64,000 nucleotides of DNA. Source: Mycobacterium sp. E3198 (GTDB lineage: Bacteria > Actinomycetota > Actinomycetes > Mycobacteriales > Mycobacteriaceae). The DNA lies in contig NZ_LZIS01000001.1 of assembly GCF_001667015.1 (NCBI RefSeq), positions 163,120 to 227,119 of the forward strand, written 5' to 3'. The notes under the pieces were generated by a model. The model had not been told where the DNA came from. It made no database searches and saw only the letters and a program-made list of their open reading frames with translations. The position numbers and the translations under genes were made by a program. This document shows positions 17,384 through 25,863 of this stretch, one piece after another (within the stretch, counting starts at the first letter, position 1; every line of letters begins with the position of its first letter).

Positions 17384-18165
17384 GCGCCGGGATGACGCCG
17401 TTGATGCAGGCGGCCAGCGGCTTCGCCCTCGTGGGTGGCATCACGTTCACCGCGATCGGTGTGTACCTGAGCATTCGCCGGCGCCGTCTACACCCGCTGC
17501 TGCTCCTGTGCATCTCGGCGATCTCGTTCTCGTGGATCGAGGCGCCCTACGACTGGGCGATGTACGCCCAGTTCCCGCCCGCCATTCCGCGCATGCCCTC
17601 CTGGTGGCCGCTCAACGTCACCTGGGGCGGGCTGCCGTCGTTCGTCCCGATCGGCTACATCTCCTACTTCGTGTTTCCGGCGGTGACCGGTGCGGCGCTG
17701 GGGAGATGGGTCAGCGCGAAATTCCACTGGCGTCGGCCGATCACGCTGCTCATCGTCGGCCTCGTCGTCGGCTTCTGCTGGGCGCTGCTCTTCAACGGGT
17801 TTCTGGGCGCCAAGCTCGGCGTGTTCTATTACGGCCTGGTGATCCCCGGGCTGGCGATCCGCGAGGGAACCATTCACCAATACCCGCTCTACGACTCGCT
17901 CGCGATGGGCATCCAGATGATGGTTTTCACCTACCTGCTGGGCCGCACGGATTCGCAGGGACGCAACGTCATCGAGGTGTGGGCCGACAAGAGATCGTCG
18001 AGCCGTGTCGGTGCGGCCGTCCTGTCCATCGTCGCCGTCGTCGTCATCGGAAACGTGCTCTATGGCGCGGTTTTCGCGCCCCACCTGGCGACGAAGCTGG
18101 GCGGGTGGGTGACCGTGGGGCCGACGGGCGAGTTGTTCCCGGGCGTATCGAACCAGCCCAAGTGA
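17380..18165 (+). CDS. Spirocyclase AveC-family membrane protein
   Basis: A 261-residue integral membrane protein with about seven hydrophobic segments. PYDWAMYAQFPP followed by WWPLNVTWGGLPSFVPIGY between helices is typical of proteins annotated as AveC-like spirocyclases. AveC itself catalyses spiroketal formation in avermectin biosynthesis, but mycobacterial homologs have no assigned reaction. It begins inside the stop of the 38-aa protein. The setting, between two P450 genes, suggests work on the same hydrophobic substrate. It ends at a hairpin (18169-18223) before the convergent P450. Confidence 0.65.
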   Translation: MSAGMTPLMQAASGFALVGGITFTAIGVYLSIRRRRLHPLLLLCISAISFSWIEAPYDWAMYAQFPPAIPRMPSWWPLNVTWGGLPSFVPIGYISYFVFPAVTGAALGRWVSAKFHWRRPITLLIVGLVVGFCWALLFNGFLGAKLGVFYYGLVIPGLAIREGTIHQYPLYDSLAMGIQMMVFTYLLGRTDSQGRNVIEVWADKRSSSRVGAAVLSIVAVVVIGNVLYGAVFAPHLATKLGGWVTVGPTGELFPGVSNQPK

Positions 18166-18168
18166 TCT

Positions 18169-18223
18169 GCGCCGGGCGTCGAGTTGTTGCGCGAATTTCA
18201 CGCCACAACTCCACGTTGGGCGC
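18169..18223. terminator. Hairpin between convergent genes
   Basis: Stem CGTCGAGTTGT (18177-18187) pairs with ACAACTCCACG (18205-18215) with one mismatch, extended by an outer GCGCC/GGCGC pair. It lies between the AveC-like gene and the convergent P450. No U-tract follows. It belongs with three similar hairpins listed in the findings and may act as a bidirectional terminator. Confidence 0.5.
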
Positions 18224-18228
18224 ATCAA

Positions 18229-19422
18229 TCAGGTGAAGACGGGCAGCTTCGACCAGCCCCGCACGCTGGACGTGTGCGCCTTGGTCGCGTTGGCGTAGTC
18301 GACCTCCCAGTCCGGCCAGCGCTTGAGGACTTCTTCGAGCGCCACCCGCGCCTGCATGCGCGCCAACGCCGAGCCCATGCAGAAGTGCAGGCCGTGGCCG
18401 AAGCTCAGATGCGTGGCGCCGCGGCGGATGTCGAATTCCTCGGCGTCGGGGAACCGGCGTTCGTCGCGGTTGGCGGATCCGTTGATCAGCAACATGATCG
18501 AGCCCTCGGGGACCGTGGTGCCGTGCAGCTCGACGTCGCGGGCGACGTAGCGCGCCTGCACCGGCGACGGCGCCTCGTAGCGCAGGACCTCCTCGATGGC
18601 CATCGGGATCAGCGACGGATCGGCCGCGATCTGCCGGCGCTGATCGGGGTGCTCGGCCAGCAGCTGGCCGATGAAACCGATGAGGCGCGTGGTCGTTTCG
18701 TTGCCAGCGCCGGCGATCATGCTGGTGTACAGCAGCACCTCGGACCGGGTGAGCCGCCGGGTGCCGCCGTCGTCCTCGACCTCGGCGTTGATCAACTGCG
18801 TCATCAGGTCGTCGGACGGGTGGTCCACCCGCCAATCGATGTAGTTCGCGAACATCTCGTGGCTGTGTTCCAGGAAGTCCTGGGGAACCGTCCGGAAGGT
18901 GCCCTTTTTCAGGGTGAGCTGGCTGCCGCCCTTGTCGCGGATGGCTTCCTGATCGGCCTCGGGGATGCCCAGCAGGTAGCCGATCGTGCGCATCGGGACC
19001 ATCGCGCCCAGGTTCTCGACGAAGTCGAACCTGCCGGAGCCCAGCAGCGGGTCGAGCGCGCGCACGCAGAACGCCCGGGTCAGCGGCTCGATCGCCTCCA
19101 TCCGGCGCGGCGTGAAAACCTTTGAAAGCACATGGCGGTGGGCGTCGTGAATCGGCGGGTCCTCGAAGAGGATGACGCCGGGCGGCAGCTCGATGCCGCT
19201 CATGATGATGTCCATGGTGGTGCCGCGACCCGACCGGAAGACGTCGAAGTTCATCAGCTCGCGGGAGACGTCGTCGTAGCGGCTCAGCGCGTAGAAGTTG
19301 TATTTGTCGTTGCGGTACAGCGGGGCCTCGTCGCGCAGCCTCTTCCAGACCGGGTACGGATCGTCGTCGATGTCGAAGTCGAACGGGTCGTAATACACCT
19401 CGGCGGTGCCGGCTCCGGTCAT
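18229..19422 (-). CDS. Cytochrome P450
   Basis: A 397-residue P450, closely similar to the one at 15369-16565 over its whole length, so a likely local duplication. Motifs: AGAGNETTTRLIGF in the I helix, EEVLRYE for ExxR, and the heme loop FGHGLHFCMGSALAR. Compared with its paralog it has a different loop (KGGSQLTLKKGTFRTVPQDF) in the F-G region, which usually shapes the substrate pocket. Its ATG overlaps the stop of the upstream LLM gene by four bases, so the two are translationally coupled. Confidence 0.92.
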   Translation of the reverse strand: MTGAGTAEVYYDPFDFDIDDDPYPVWKRLRDEAPLYRNDKYNFYALSRYDDVSRELMNFDVFRSGRGTTMDIIMSGIELPPGVILFEDPPIHDAHRHVLSKVFTPRRMEAIEPLTRAFCVRALDPLLGSGRFDFVENLGAMVPMRTIGYLLGIPEADQEAIRDKGGSQLTLKKGTFRTVPQDFLEHSHEMFANYIDWRVDHPSDDLMTQLINAEVEDDGGTRRLTRSEVLLYTSMIAGAGNETTTRLIGFIGQLLAEHPDQRRQIAADPSLIPMAIEEVLRYEAPSPVQARYVARDVELHGTTVPEGSIMLLINGSANRDERRFPDAEEFDIRRGATHLSFGHGLHFCMGSALARMQARVALEEVLKRWPDWEVDYANATKAHTSSVRGWSKLPVFT

Positions 19423-20411
19423 CGCGCAGTCGCTCCCTCCGACAGCGCCTCGGGCAGCACGACGTCGCCGACGCGCTTGAGATACGGCCACGCGACCTCC
19501 GGCGCCAGCCCGCCGCACAGCGGCGACAGGTTGAGCACCTGGCCGGCGCGCACCCGCGAAATCGCTTCCGGCACCGAGATAATCACGTGCGACGCCGGCG
19601 CGGCGCGCAGCTCCTCGACGGTGTCCACATGCGAGAAGCCGGCCGTCGTCTCGTCCCCCGGATTCCACGCGGCATAGGTTCGCACGTCGTGCAACAGATG
19701 CTCGCCGAGCTCGTCCCACGCCCGGTCCACATCGTCGGCGACGAACACGACCGACGGGGTGTCGCGGCTGGGAAACATCGTCGGGCCGGGCTCGTGACCG
19801 TGCTCGCGGCAGGCCTCCTCGTAGGCCTCCCGCATCCCGGGCATGTTGGCGTTGCCCAGCATGCCCAGGCCATACCGGCCGGCGCGGCGCGCCGCCGCCA
19901 CGCTGCCCCCGCCCCACATCAGCCCCGGGCCGCCGGCGGTCTCCGGTCGCGGGGTCACCATGATCCGGCGTCCGTCGCGGCTGACCTTCTCGTCGGAGAG
20001 CAGCGAGCGCAGCAACTCGAGCTTCTCGTCGGCGAGCCGCCCCCGACCCTTCAGCGCCACCCCGAAGTGCTCGAACTCCTCGGGCCGGTACCCCAGCGCC
20101 AGGATGTACGACGCCCGCCCCTTGCTGATGATGTCGAGGACCGCCATGTCCTCGGCGAGGCGCACGGGGTCGTAGAACGGCAGGATCAGGATCAGGCTCA
20201 GCGCCAGCCGCTCGGTTCGCGCGGCCACCGACGACGCCAACAACAGGGGCGACGGCAGGTAGCCGTCCTCGGACCCGTGGTGCTCACAGAACACCGCGGC
20301 CAGCCCGCCGTGATCCTCGGCCCACGCACACATTTCGGGCACGGCGCTATACAGCGCCACTTTCGGCGCGCCCCACGACGGGGCGCGCATGTCGAAGCGC
20401 AGCGTGAACAC
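19419..20411 (-). CDS. LLM class F420/flavin-dependent oxidoreductase
   Basis: A 330-residue luciferase-like oxidoreductase. It has the start FTLRFDMRAP, AVFCEHHGSEDGYLPSPLLL, LSLILILPFYDPVRLAEDMA, GRASYILALGYRPEEFEHFG and GPGLMWGGGSVAAARRAGRYG. GTG 20411 is preceded by AGGAG at good spacing. It is a close paralog of the gene at 21553-22509, with which it shares the 5' motif AACCTAATATTTGT. The pair LLM plus P450 suggests successive oxidations of one substrate. Confidence 0.87.
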   Translation of the reverse strand: MFTLRFDMRAPSWGAPKVALYSAVPEMCAWAEDHGGLAAVFCEHHGSEDGYLPSPLLLASSVAARTERLALSLILILPFYDPVRLAEDMAVLDIISKGRASYILALGYRPEEFEHFGVALKGRGRLADEKLELLRSLLSDEKVSRDGRRIMVTPRPETAGGPGLMWGGGSVAAARRAGRYGLGMLGNANMPGMREAYEEACREHGHEPGPTMFPSRDTPSVVFVADDVDRAWDELGEHLLHDVRTYAAWNPGDETTAGFSHVDTVEELRAAPASHVIISVPEAISRVRAGQVLNLSPLCGGLAPEVAWPYLKRVGDVVLPEALSEGATAR

Positions 20412-20426
20412 ACCCAGCTCCTAGCC

Positions 20427-20440
20427 AACCTAATATTTGT
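20427..20440. promoter_or_regulatory. Shared promoter motif upstream of LLM gene (copy 1)
   Basis: AACCTAATATTTGT; a 13-of-14 match to AACCTAAGATTTGT at 22523-22536. In both cases the motif sits just upstream of a minus-strand LLM gene (16 and 14 bp before its first base). Read in the gene direction it contains TAGGTT, a fair -10 box. Confidence 0.5.
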
Positions 20441-20479
20441 CCACGTACGCTACGGTGCCGCGGAGAGCCGCGTCAACGC

Positions 20480-21541
20480 CTAGGCAAACGCGTGCCGCGG
20501 CAGGGTCGTCGGGATATCCAGCGAGCTGAGCAGTCCGGGCGGCGCGTCGACCACATACGGGATCGCGTTGACCACCCGCATGGCCGTGGCCGCCATCGCG
20601 GCCCGCCCGGCGCCGTGGCCCTCCGCCGCCCCGAGCGTCAGCGCGCAGTGAATGTCGGGATCACCTTCGATGTCGACGCGATAGGTCGCGTCGCAGTCCG
20701 AGGACGGCCAGTCGGGCGCGACGTCGCGGGCCATCCGGATGACGTGCTCGATCACGATCGCCTCCCGGCCGTCGACCACCCCCGCGGCCCGGGTGCGCAC
20801 CGCGCCGCAGGTGCCCGCTTTGATCGTGCCGAACGCCACCTCGATGTCGCGACCGGTCAGCTGTCGGTCGAGGGAACCGTTGATGCGCTCGACCTCGACC
20901 CCCAGCCCGGCGGCGATCAGGGATATCGGCGCCTTCCAAGCCATTTCGATGAACCCGGGCGTTTTGAGCATGGGTTCGAAATCCAGCGGACGGCCGAAAC
21001 CCATCCCGTCCATCATCACGTCGGCCACCGGGTAGTGGTCGTTGAGCGCGACCTCGCTGGCGGTGATCGTGCGGATGTTCTTCGATTGCGTCGTCATGAG
21101 CAAGGCCAGCTGGTCGGAGGCGAAACCGGGGAAGATGCCCGAGGCGTAGAACGACGCGCCGCCCGACGTGGCCGCCGCCTCGAGTTGGTCGCGCCAGTCC
21201 GGGGCGAAGTAGGACGGCGGGTAGACCAGGCTCGTCGACGACGTCGACACGACGTTGATGCCCGCCCCGAGCAGCCGCAGGTAATCCGGCACGGCGGCCC
21301 CGTCGCGGTCGGGCCCGCTCGCGGCGTACACCACGGCGTCGGGCGCCAGGGCGACCAGCGCGTCGGCATCGTGGGTGGCCGTCACCCCCAGCGGCCCGAT
21401 CCCCGCCAACTCGCCGGCGTCCTTGCCGACCTTATCGGGCGAATGCACCCAGACGCCAACGAGTTCCAGATCCGGCCGGCGATGGATCGCGTCGATCGCG
21501 ATCGACCCGACCCCGCCGGTGGACCACACGACGACACGCAT
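20480..21541 (-). CDS. NAD(P)H-dependent amine dehydrogenase / DapB-like oxidoreductase
   Basis: A 353-residue protein of the 2,4-diaminopentanoate dehydrogenase/dihydrodipicolinate reductase-like family. The Rossmann N-terminus is MRVVVWSTGGVGSIAIDAI, then ELVGVWVHSPDKVGKDAGEL, VVYAASGP, and GIFPGFASDQLALL. Mycobacteria have many such paralogs of unknown substrate. A second copy, similar along the whole length, is at 22658-23752. It lies 11 bp downstream of the LLM gene on the same strand and so is probably in its operon. Confidence 0.8.
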   Translation of the reverse strand: MRVVVWSTGGVGSIAIDAIHRRPDLELVGVWVHSPDKVGKDAGELAGIGPLGVTATHDADALVALAPDAVVYAASGPDRDGAAVPDYLRLLGAGINVVSTSSTSLVYPPSYFAPDWRDQLEAAATSGGASFYASGIFPGFASDQLALLMTTQSKNIRTITASEVALNDHYPVADVMMDGMGFGRPLDFEPMLKTPGFIEMAWKAPISLIAAGLGVEVERINGSLDRQLTGRDIEVAFGTIKAGTCGAVRTRAAGVVDGREAIVIEHVIRMARDVAPDWPSSDCDATYRVDIEGDPDIHCALTLGAAEGHGAGRAAMAATAMRVVNAIPYVVDAPPGLLSSLDIPTTLPRHAFA

Positions 21542-21552
21542 GGGCAGTCTCC

Positions 21553-22509
21553 TCACTGGCTTGCCGCGGCCGCGGCGCGTTCGAGGTAGGGCCACGCCAC
21601 CTCGGGTGGCACGCCGCCGCACAGCGGGTGCAGCGGCAGCGGCCGCCCGCCGCGCACGTACTCGGTCGCCTCGCCGAGCGTGAAGATCCGGTACGGGCCG
21701 TTCTCCGCGCGCAGCGCGGCCACGCTGTCGGCGCGGGTGATGCTGGCCACCGAGTCGTCGCGGTGCCGGTAGGACGCCGCCGTCACCGCGTCGCGCAAGA
21801 GGTACAGCCCCAGCGTCTCCCACGCCTCGTCGACGTCATCGGCGACGAAAACCGCTGTCGGAGCGCCCCGGACGGGAAACTGAATCATCCCGGGCTCGTG
21901 TCCGTGGGCGCGGCACTGCTCTTCGTAGAACTCCTTGAGGCCCGGCAGGTCGGTCTGGGAGACGAACCCGAGGCCCAGGGCGCCGGCGCGCCGGGCCGCG
22001 GCCTTGCTGCCGCCGGCGATCAGCATCGTCGGGCCGTTGGGCGACCCGCAGGGCGGCGTGACGCGGACCGTGCGGCCCCGGTATTCGACGGGCTCGCCGC
22101 GCACCAGCGGGCCCAGCACCGCCAGGATCTCGTCGGCCACCCGGCCGCGCGTGGCCATGTCGACGCCGAAATGCTGGTATTCCTCGCTTCGATGCCCCAC
22201 CCCGAACGCGTACGACACCCGGCCCCGGCTGATCAGGTCGAGCACGCTCATCTCTTCGGCGAGCCGGACGGGATCCCACAACGGAATCGGCACCGCGGCA
22301 AGCAGGATCGCCGACGTGCGCGTCCGGGCCGCGATCGCCGAAGCCAGCGTGAGCGGGGCGGGCAGGTGACCGTCGTCGGCCCCGTGATGCTCGGAGAGGA
22401 CCGTCAACAGGGCCCCGCGGGTTTCCGCCCACGCGCACATGTCGATCGCCCCGGCGTAGAGGTCGGCGGCCGGCGCGGGGGCGCGCATGTCGAACCTGAG
22501 CGTGAACAC
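21553..22509 (-). CDS. LLM class F420/flavin-dependent oxidoreductase
   Basis: A 318-residue luciferase-like oxidoreductase, paralogous to 19419-20411. Both start with GTG and FTLRFDMRAP, share the LSEHHGADDGHLPAPLTLAS and WDPVRLAEEMSVLDLISRGR segments, and end with a GG(V/L)xPEVAWPYL motif. It heads the minus-strand operon LLM-dehydrogenase-LLM-P450. Directly upstream are the 14-bp motif at 22523 and the imperfect operator at 22540-22563. Confidence 0.87.
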   Translation of the reverse strand: MFTLRFDMRAPAPAADLYAGAIDMCAWAETRGALLTVLSEHHGADDGHLPAPLTLASAIAARTRTSAILLAAVPIPLWDPVRLAEEMSVLDLISRGRVSYAFGVGHRSEEYQHFGVDMATRGRVADEILAVLGPLVRGEPVEYRGRTVRVTPPCGSPNGPTMLIAGGSKAAARRAGALGLGFVSQTDLPGLKEFYEEQCRAHGHEPGMIQFPVRGAPTAVFVADDVDEAWETLGLYLLRDAVTAASYRHRDDSVASITRADSVAALRAENGPYRIFTLGEATEYVRGGRPLPLHPLCGGVPPEVAWPYLERAAAAASQ

Positions 22510-22522
22510 CAGAAAGCACCAT

Positions 22523-22536
22523 AACCTAAGATTTGT
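22523..22536. promoter_or_regulatory. Shared promoter motif upstream of LLM gene (copy 2)
   Basis: AACCTAAGATTTGT, the partner of 20427-20440. The TetR-type inverted repeat begins four bases further upstream of the LLM gene, which would let the repressor block access to this promoter. Confidence 0.5.
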
Positions 22537-22539
22537 TCG

Positions 22540-22563
22540 TTAAGATAGTGTGCGCTTTCTTAA
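22540..22563. promoter_or_regulatory. Imperfect inverted repeat, candidate TetR operator
   Basis: TTAAGATAG-TGTGCG-CTTTCTTAA: 9-bp arms with one mismatch around a 6-bp spacer, the same design as 17220-17239. It lies between the divergent LLM gene (22509) and dehydrogenase gene (22658) and could control both. Confidence 0.55.
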
Positions 22564-22657
22564 ATCCTTGACCGGGCTCGCTGACGGCTGTTAGTTTGCG
22601 ACGTAACGGCAACGGCCAAGCCAGATTTCGTCACGTCCGCACCTGAGGAGAAACAAG

Positions 22658-23752
22658 ATGACGGCTCATCGCGTGGTGGTGTGGGCGACCGGCGGCATCG
22701 GTTCGATCGCCATCCGCGCGATCCAGCGCCGCCCCAACCTGGACCTGGTCGGCGTGTGGGTGCATTCGCCGGACAAGGACGGCAAAGACGCCGGCGAACT
22801 CGCCAACGGCGAGCCGATCGGCCTGGCCGCCACCACCGACGCGGACGCGCTGATCGCGCTGAAACCCGACTGCGTGGTCTACGCGGCCAGCGGACCCGAG
22901 CGCGACGCGCTGGCCGTCCCCGACTACGTCCGGCTGCTCGAGGCAGGGATCAACGTCGTCACGACCAGCACCACCCGGCTGGTCAACCCGCACGCCTACG
23001 AGCCTGCCGAGTGGCGCGAACAGTTGGCCGCCGCGGCCAAGCAGGGTCAGGTGTCGCTGTACGCGTCGGGGATCGAACCGGGGTTCGCCGCCGACTACCT
23101 GCCGTTGGTGCTGTCCACCCAGTCGTCGTCCATCGAGAAGATCTACGCGTTCGAGATCGGCCTGTACGACGATTACGGCGTCCCCGACATCATGGGGGAC
23201 GCGCTGGGATTCGGCCGGCCGCTGGACTACCAGCCCTGGATCGGCTTCCCGGGGGCGATCGCCGGCGAATGGCAGGGCCAGATTCGGTTGGTCGCCGACG
23301 CGCTGGGCGTCGAAGTCCAGGAAGTCCGCGAATATTTCGACCGCGCGGTCACCAACCGGACGCTGGAGGTCGCGATGGGCACCGTCGAGGCCGGGACGTG
23401 CGGCGCGCTGCGCATGCGGGCGATCGGCGTGGTCGACGGCCGCGAGGCCATCGTCATCGAACACGTCACCCGGCTCGCGCACGACGTCGCCCCGGACTGG
23501 CCGACCGGGATCGGCGATCTGTCCTACCGCGTCACGATTTCCGGCGACCCCGACATCGACTGCACTCTCGCGGCCACGCTGAAGGACCCCCGCAAGGCCG
23601 GGGTCGCGGGCATGACCTCCGGGGCGGGCGCGATGGTCGCCACCGCGATGCGCGTCGTCAACGCGGTGCCGTATGTCGTTGCCGCGGAACCGGGGCTGCT
23701 GAGTTCGGTCGACCTACCCCTGACGATTCCAAAGCACGCGTTCGCCACCTAA
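22658..23752 (+). CDS. NAD(P)H-dependent amine dehydrogenase / DapB-like oxidoreductase
   Basis: A 364-residue paralog of 20480-21541: VVVWATGGIGSIAIRAIQRR, LVGVWVHSPDKDGKDAGELA, VVYAASGPERDALAVPDYVR and GIEPGFAADYLPLVL. An AGGAG ribosome site (22647-22651) precedes ATG 22658. It is divergent from the LLM operon, with the inverted repeat 22540-22563 in between, so it probably belongs to the same regulon. Retention of two diverged copies around one promoter region suggests different substrates or a heteromer; neither can be shown here. Confidence 0.8.
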   Translation: MTAHRVVVWATGGIGSIAIRAIQRRPNLDLVGVWVHSPDKDGKDAGELANGEPIGLAATTDADALIALKPDCVVYAASGPERDALAVPDYVRLLEAGINVVTTSTTRLVNPHAYEPAEWREQLAAAAKQGQVSLYASGIEPGFAADYLPLVLSTQSSSIEKIYAFEIGLYDDYGVPDIMGDALGFGRPLDYQPWIGFPGAIAGEWQGQIRLVADALGVEVQEVREYFDRAVTNRTLEVAMGTVEAGTCGALRMRAIGVVDGREAIVIEHVTRLAHDVAPDWPTGIGDLSYRVTISGDPDIDCTLAATLKDPRKAGVAGMTSGAGAMVATAMRVVNAVPYVVAAEPGLLSSVDLPLTIPKHAFAT

Positions 23753-23761
23753 TCTGCCGGG

Positions 23762-24976
23762 GTGAGCTTTAACCCGCTCGAGGAACCCACGCTGCCTCAA
23801 CTGCGGCTGCGCACCAGCATGAAGTGGCGCGCGCACCCCGACGACGTGTTGCCGTTGTGGGTCGCGGAGATGGACGTCAACCTGGCGCCGACGGTGGCCG
23901 ACGCGCTGCGCCGCGCCATCGACATCGGCGACACCGGATACCCTTGCGGCACCGCATTTGCCGAGGCGGTCAGCGAATTCGCCGCGCGGCGCTGGCAATG
24001 GCACGACCTGGCGGTCGGCCGCACCGCGATCGTTCCCGACGTCATGCTCGGCGTCGTCGAAATGCTGCGCCTGGTCACCGACCGCGGCGACGCCGTCGTC
24101 GTCAACCCGCCGGTCTACGCCCCGTTCTATGCGTTCGTCGCGCACGATGGCCGTCGGGTGATCGAGGCACCGCTGACCGCCGGCGGCCGAATCGACTTGG
24201 GCTCGTTGGCGGACGCGTTCGCGCGCGCCGGCGCTTTGGGTGGCAAGGTCGCGTACTTGTTGTGCAACCCGCACAACCCGACCGGGTCGGTGCACACCGC
24301 GGAGGAGCTGCGCGGAATCGCCGAACTTGCCCGACGCTTCGGTGTCCGGGTGGTGTCCGACGAAATCCACGCCCCGGTGATCCTGCCCGGGGCGCGCTTC
24401 GTTCCGTATCTGACCGTGCCGGGCGCAGAGAACGCCCTGGCCTTGACGTCCGCCTCCAAGGCGTGGAACCTCTCCGGGCTGAAGGCCGCGTTGGCCATCG
24501 CCGGTCCCGAGGCCGCCGCCGACCTGCGCCGCATGCCGGAGGAGGTCAGCCACGGCCCGAGCCACTTCGGGATCATCGCCCACGCGGAAGCGTTCCGCAG
24601 CGGCGCAGATTGGCTCGACGCGCTGCTGGCCGGCCTGGACGCGAACCGGACGTTGTTGGGTGAGCTGGTCGCCGAGCACCTTCCCGGGGTGAAATACCAA
24701 TGGCCGCAGGGCACTTACCTCGCCTGGCTCGATTGCCGGGAGCTCGGATTCGCCGAAGAGGCCGCCGACGGGCTGGCGGTGGTGGCCGATCTGGCCGGGC
24801 CGGCGCGCTGGTTCCTCGACCACGCCCGCGTCGCGCTCAGCTCCGGCCACGTCTTCGGAACCGGCGGCGCCGGGCACGTGCGGCTGAACTTCGCCACCTC
24901 GAAAGCCATTCTGGGCGAGGCCCTGTCGCGAATGGGCCGGGCGCTCGAGGCGACCGGGCACCGAGATCGACGTTAA
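23762..24976 (+). CDS. MalY/PatB-family PLP aminotransferase (C-S beta-lyase type)
   Basis: A 404-residue fold-type I PLP enzyme. [20 protein letters not shown] and [15 protein letters not shown] are the MalY/PatB N-terminal signature, [18 protein letters not shown] the conserved NPHNPx[15 protein letters not shown] the PLP-pyridine Asp, and [14 protein letters not shown] carries the Schiff-base lysine. Such enzymes cleave cystathionine or other C-S bonds, or act as aminotransferases. It corresponds by memory to Rv2294. GTG 23762 begins 9 bp after the dehydrogenase. Its stop lies within the left arm of a hairpin shared with the convergent gene. Confidence 0.85.
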   Translation: MSFNPLEEPTLPQLRLRTSMKWRAHPDDVLPLWVAEMDVNLAPTVADALRRAIDIGDTGYPCGTAFAEAVSEFAARRWQWHDLAVGRTAIVPDVMLGVVEMLRLVTDRGDAVVVNPPVYAPFYAFVAHDGRRVIEAPLTAGGRIDLGSLADAFARAGALGGKVAYLLCNPHNPTGSVHTAEELRGIAELARRFGVRVVSDEIHAPVILPGARFVPYLTVPGAENALALTSASKAWNLSGLKAALAIAGPEAAADLRRMPEEVSHGPSHFGIIAHAEAFRSGADWLDALLAGLDANRTLLGELVAEHLPGVKYQWPQGTYLAWLDCRELGFAEEAADGLAVVADLAGPARWFLDHARVALSSGHVFGTGGAGHVRLNFATSKAILGEALSRMGRALEATGHRDRR

Positions 24977-25018
24977 CGCACCGCCCACTCGCACTTCTTC
25001 GCGCCAGCGTCGATCTCG
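24962..25018. terminator. Hairpin at convergent gene ends
   Basis: CGAGATCGACG (24962-24972) pairs perfectly with CGTCGATCTCG (25008-25018), an 11-bp stem. It spans the stop of the MalY-like gene and ends 11 bases before the stop of the convergent DUF2652 gene, so it could end transcription in both directions. No U-tract is present. Confidence 0.55.
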
Positions 25019-25028
25019 ACGAAAACGG

Positions 25029-25754
25029 CTAAGCGGGAATGTCCTCGGCGCGGTCCAGGTTGCGAAAACCTTCCGCGGGTTTTTTGATGCCCAACAGGAA
25101 CGGCAGCGAGATCAACTCGAACTTTGCCGTCTTCCCGAACCGGCCGAGACGGCCGGGCCGGGGCGGCGCGTCCGGCACCTCCGACGTGGCGAGGTCGATG
25201 TAGTGCGTGGAGGTGTCCCCGATACCTTCGAAGTGGTGGACCAGCGGCTTACACAGCCCACGCATCGGGTCGTCGAGGCATGCGGCGACCGGATCGGTCA
25301 TCAGCACGTATTCGGCCACGGGCACCGAGTTTTTCAGCATCCGGTGCACCAGAATCACGTCGACCCCGGCGAGTTCGACGTGCCGCTTCACCTTTTGCTC
25401 CGCGACCTCGCCCTGATGCACGACGAACTTCAGCGATAGGTTGTCCAGCTGGCCACAGCTCGCGCACTCGCAGGCGATGTCCGCCTTGAAGCGTTCGCGC
25501 TGGGCGAGGAACGCCTGGCGCATCCGTGACAGCCGCTCGCACACGAGCACTTTGGCGTTGCCCTCCGGCGCCCAGAAGAAGGCCGCGTCGCCCTCCAGCT
25601 TGGCGAGCTTCAGGCCCTTGCCGGCGTCGATCACGGCTTCCAACAACCCGGCCACCGTTAGCTGAGCGTGCGCGAGGTGGGTTCGGTTCCAACTCATGTA
25701 ATGCGTGTACCCGCCGATGTCGGCGATGAGGAGGACCGCGTGCCGGATGGCCAT
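25029..25754 (-). CDS. DUF2652 protein, cyclase-like fold
   Basis: A 241-residue protein. The N-terminus [13 protein letters not shown] and the later [16 protein letters not shown] resemble the two metal-binding Asp motifs of class III nucleotide cyclases (ADIxGFT and GD). A central CECASCGQ could bind metal. The canonical cyclase base-recognition and transition-state residues cannot be identified, so cyclase activity is doubtful. It corresponds by memory to Rv2295 and lies between the MalY-like and haloalkane dehalogenase genes as there. The DUF2652 assignment is by pattern. Confidence 0.7.
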   Translation of the reverse strand: MAIRHAVLLIADIGGYTHYMSWNRTHLAHAQLTVAGLLEAVIDAGKGLKLAKLEGDAAFFWAPEGNAKVLVCERLSRMRQAFLAQRERFKADIACECASCGQLDNLSLKFVVHQGEVAEQKVKRHVELAGVDVILVHRMLKNSVPVAEYVLMTDPVAACLDDPMRGLCKPLVHHFEGIGDTSTHYIDLATSEVPDAPPRPGRLGRFGKTAKFELISLPFLLGIKKPAEGFRNLDRAEDIPA

Positions 25755-25863
25755 GATGTGCGCAGTTTAGTGGTTGCCGGTCACCGCCTCAACGAATCTG
25801 GCACTGGACGAAATCGCGCTCTCGCGAGAGGCTTGCAGGGGTCCCACCCCGGAGGAGCCGAAT

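Noticed and set aside
18229..19917. N-terminal extension of the second P450
   Set aside because: The extra 165 residues are an out-of-frame reading of the LLM gene; the ATG at 19422 overlaps the LLM stop.
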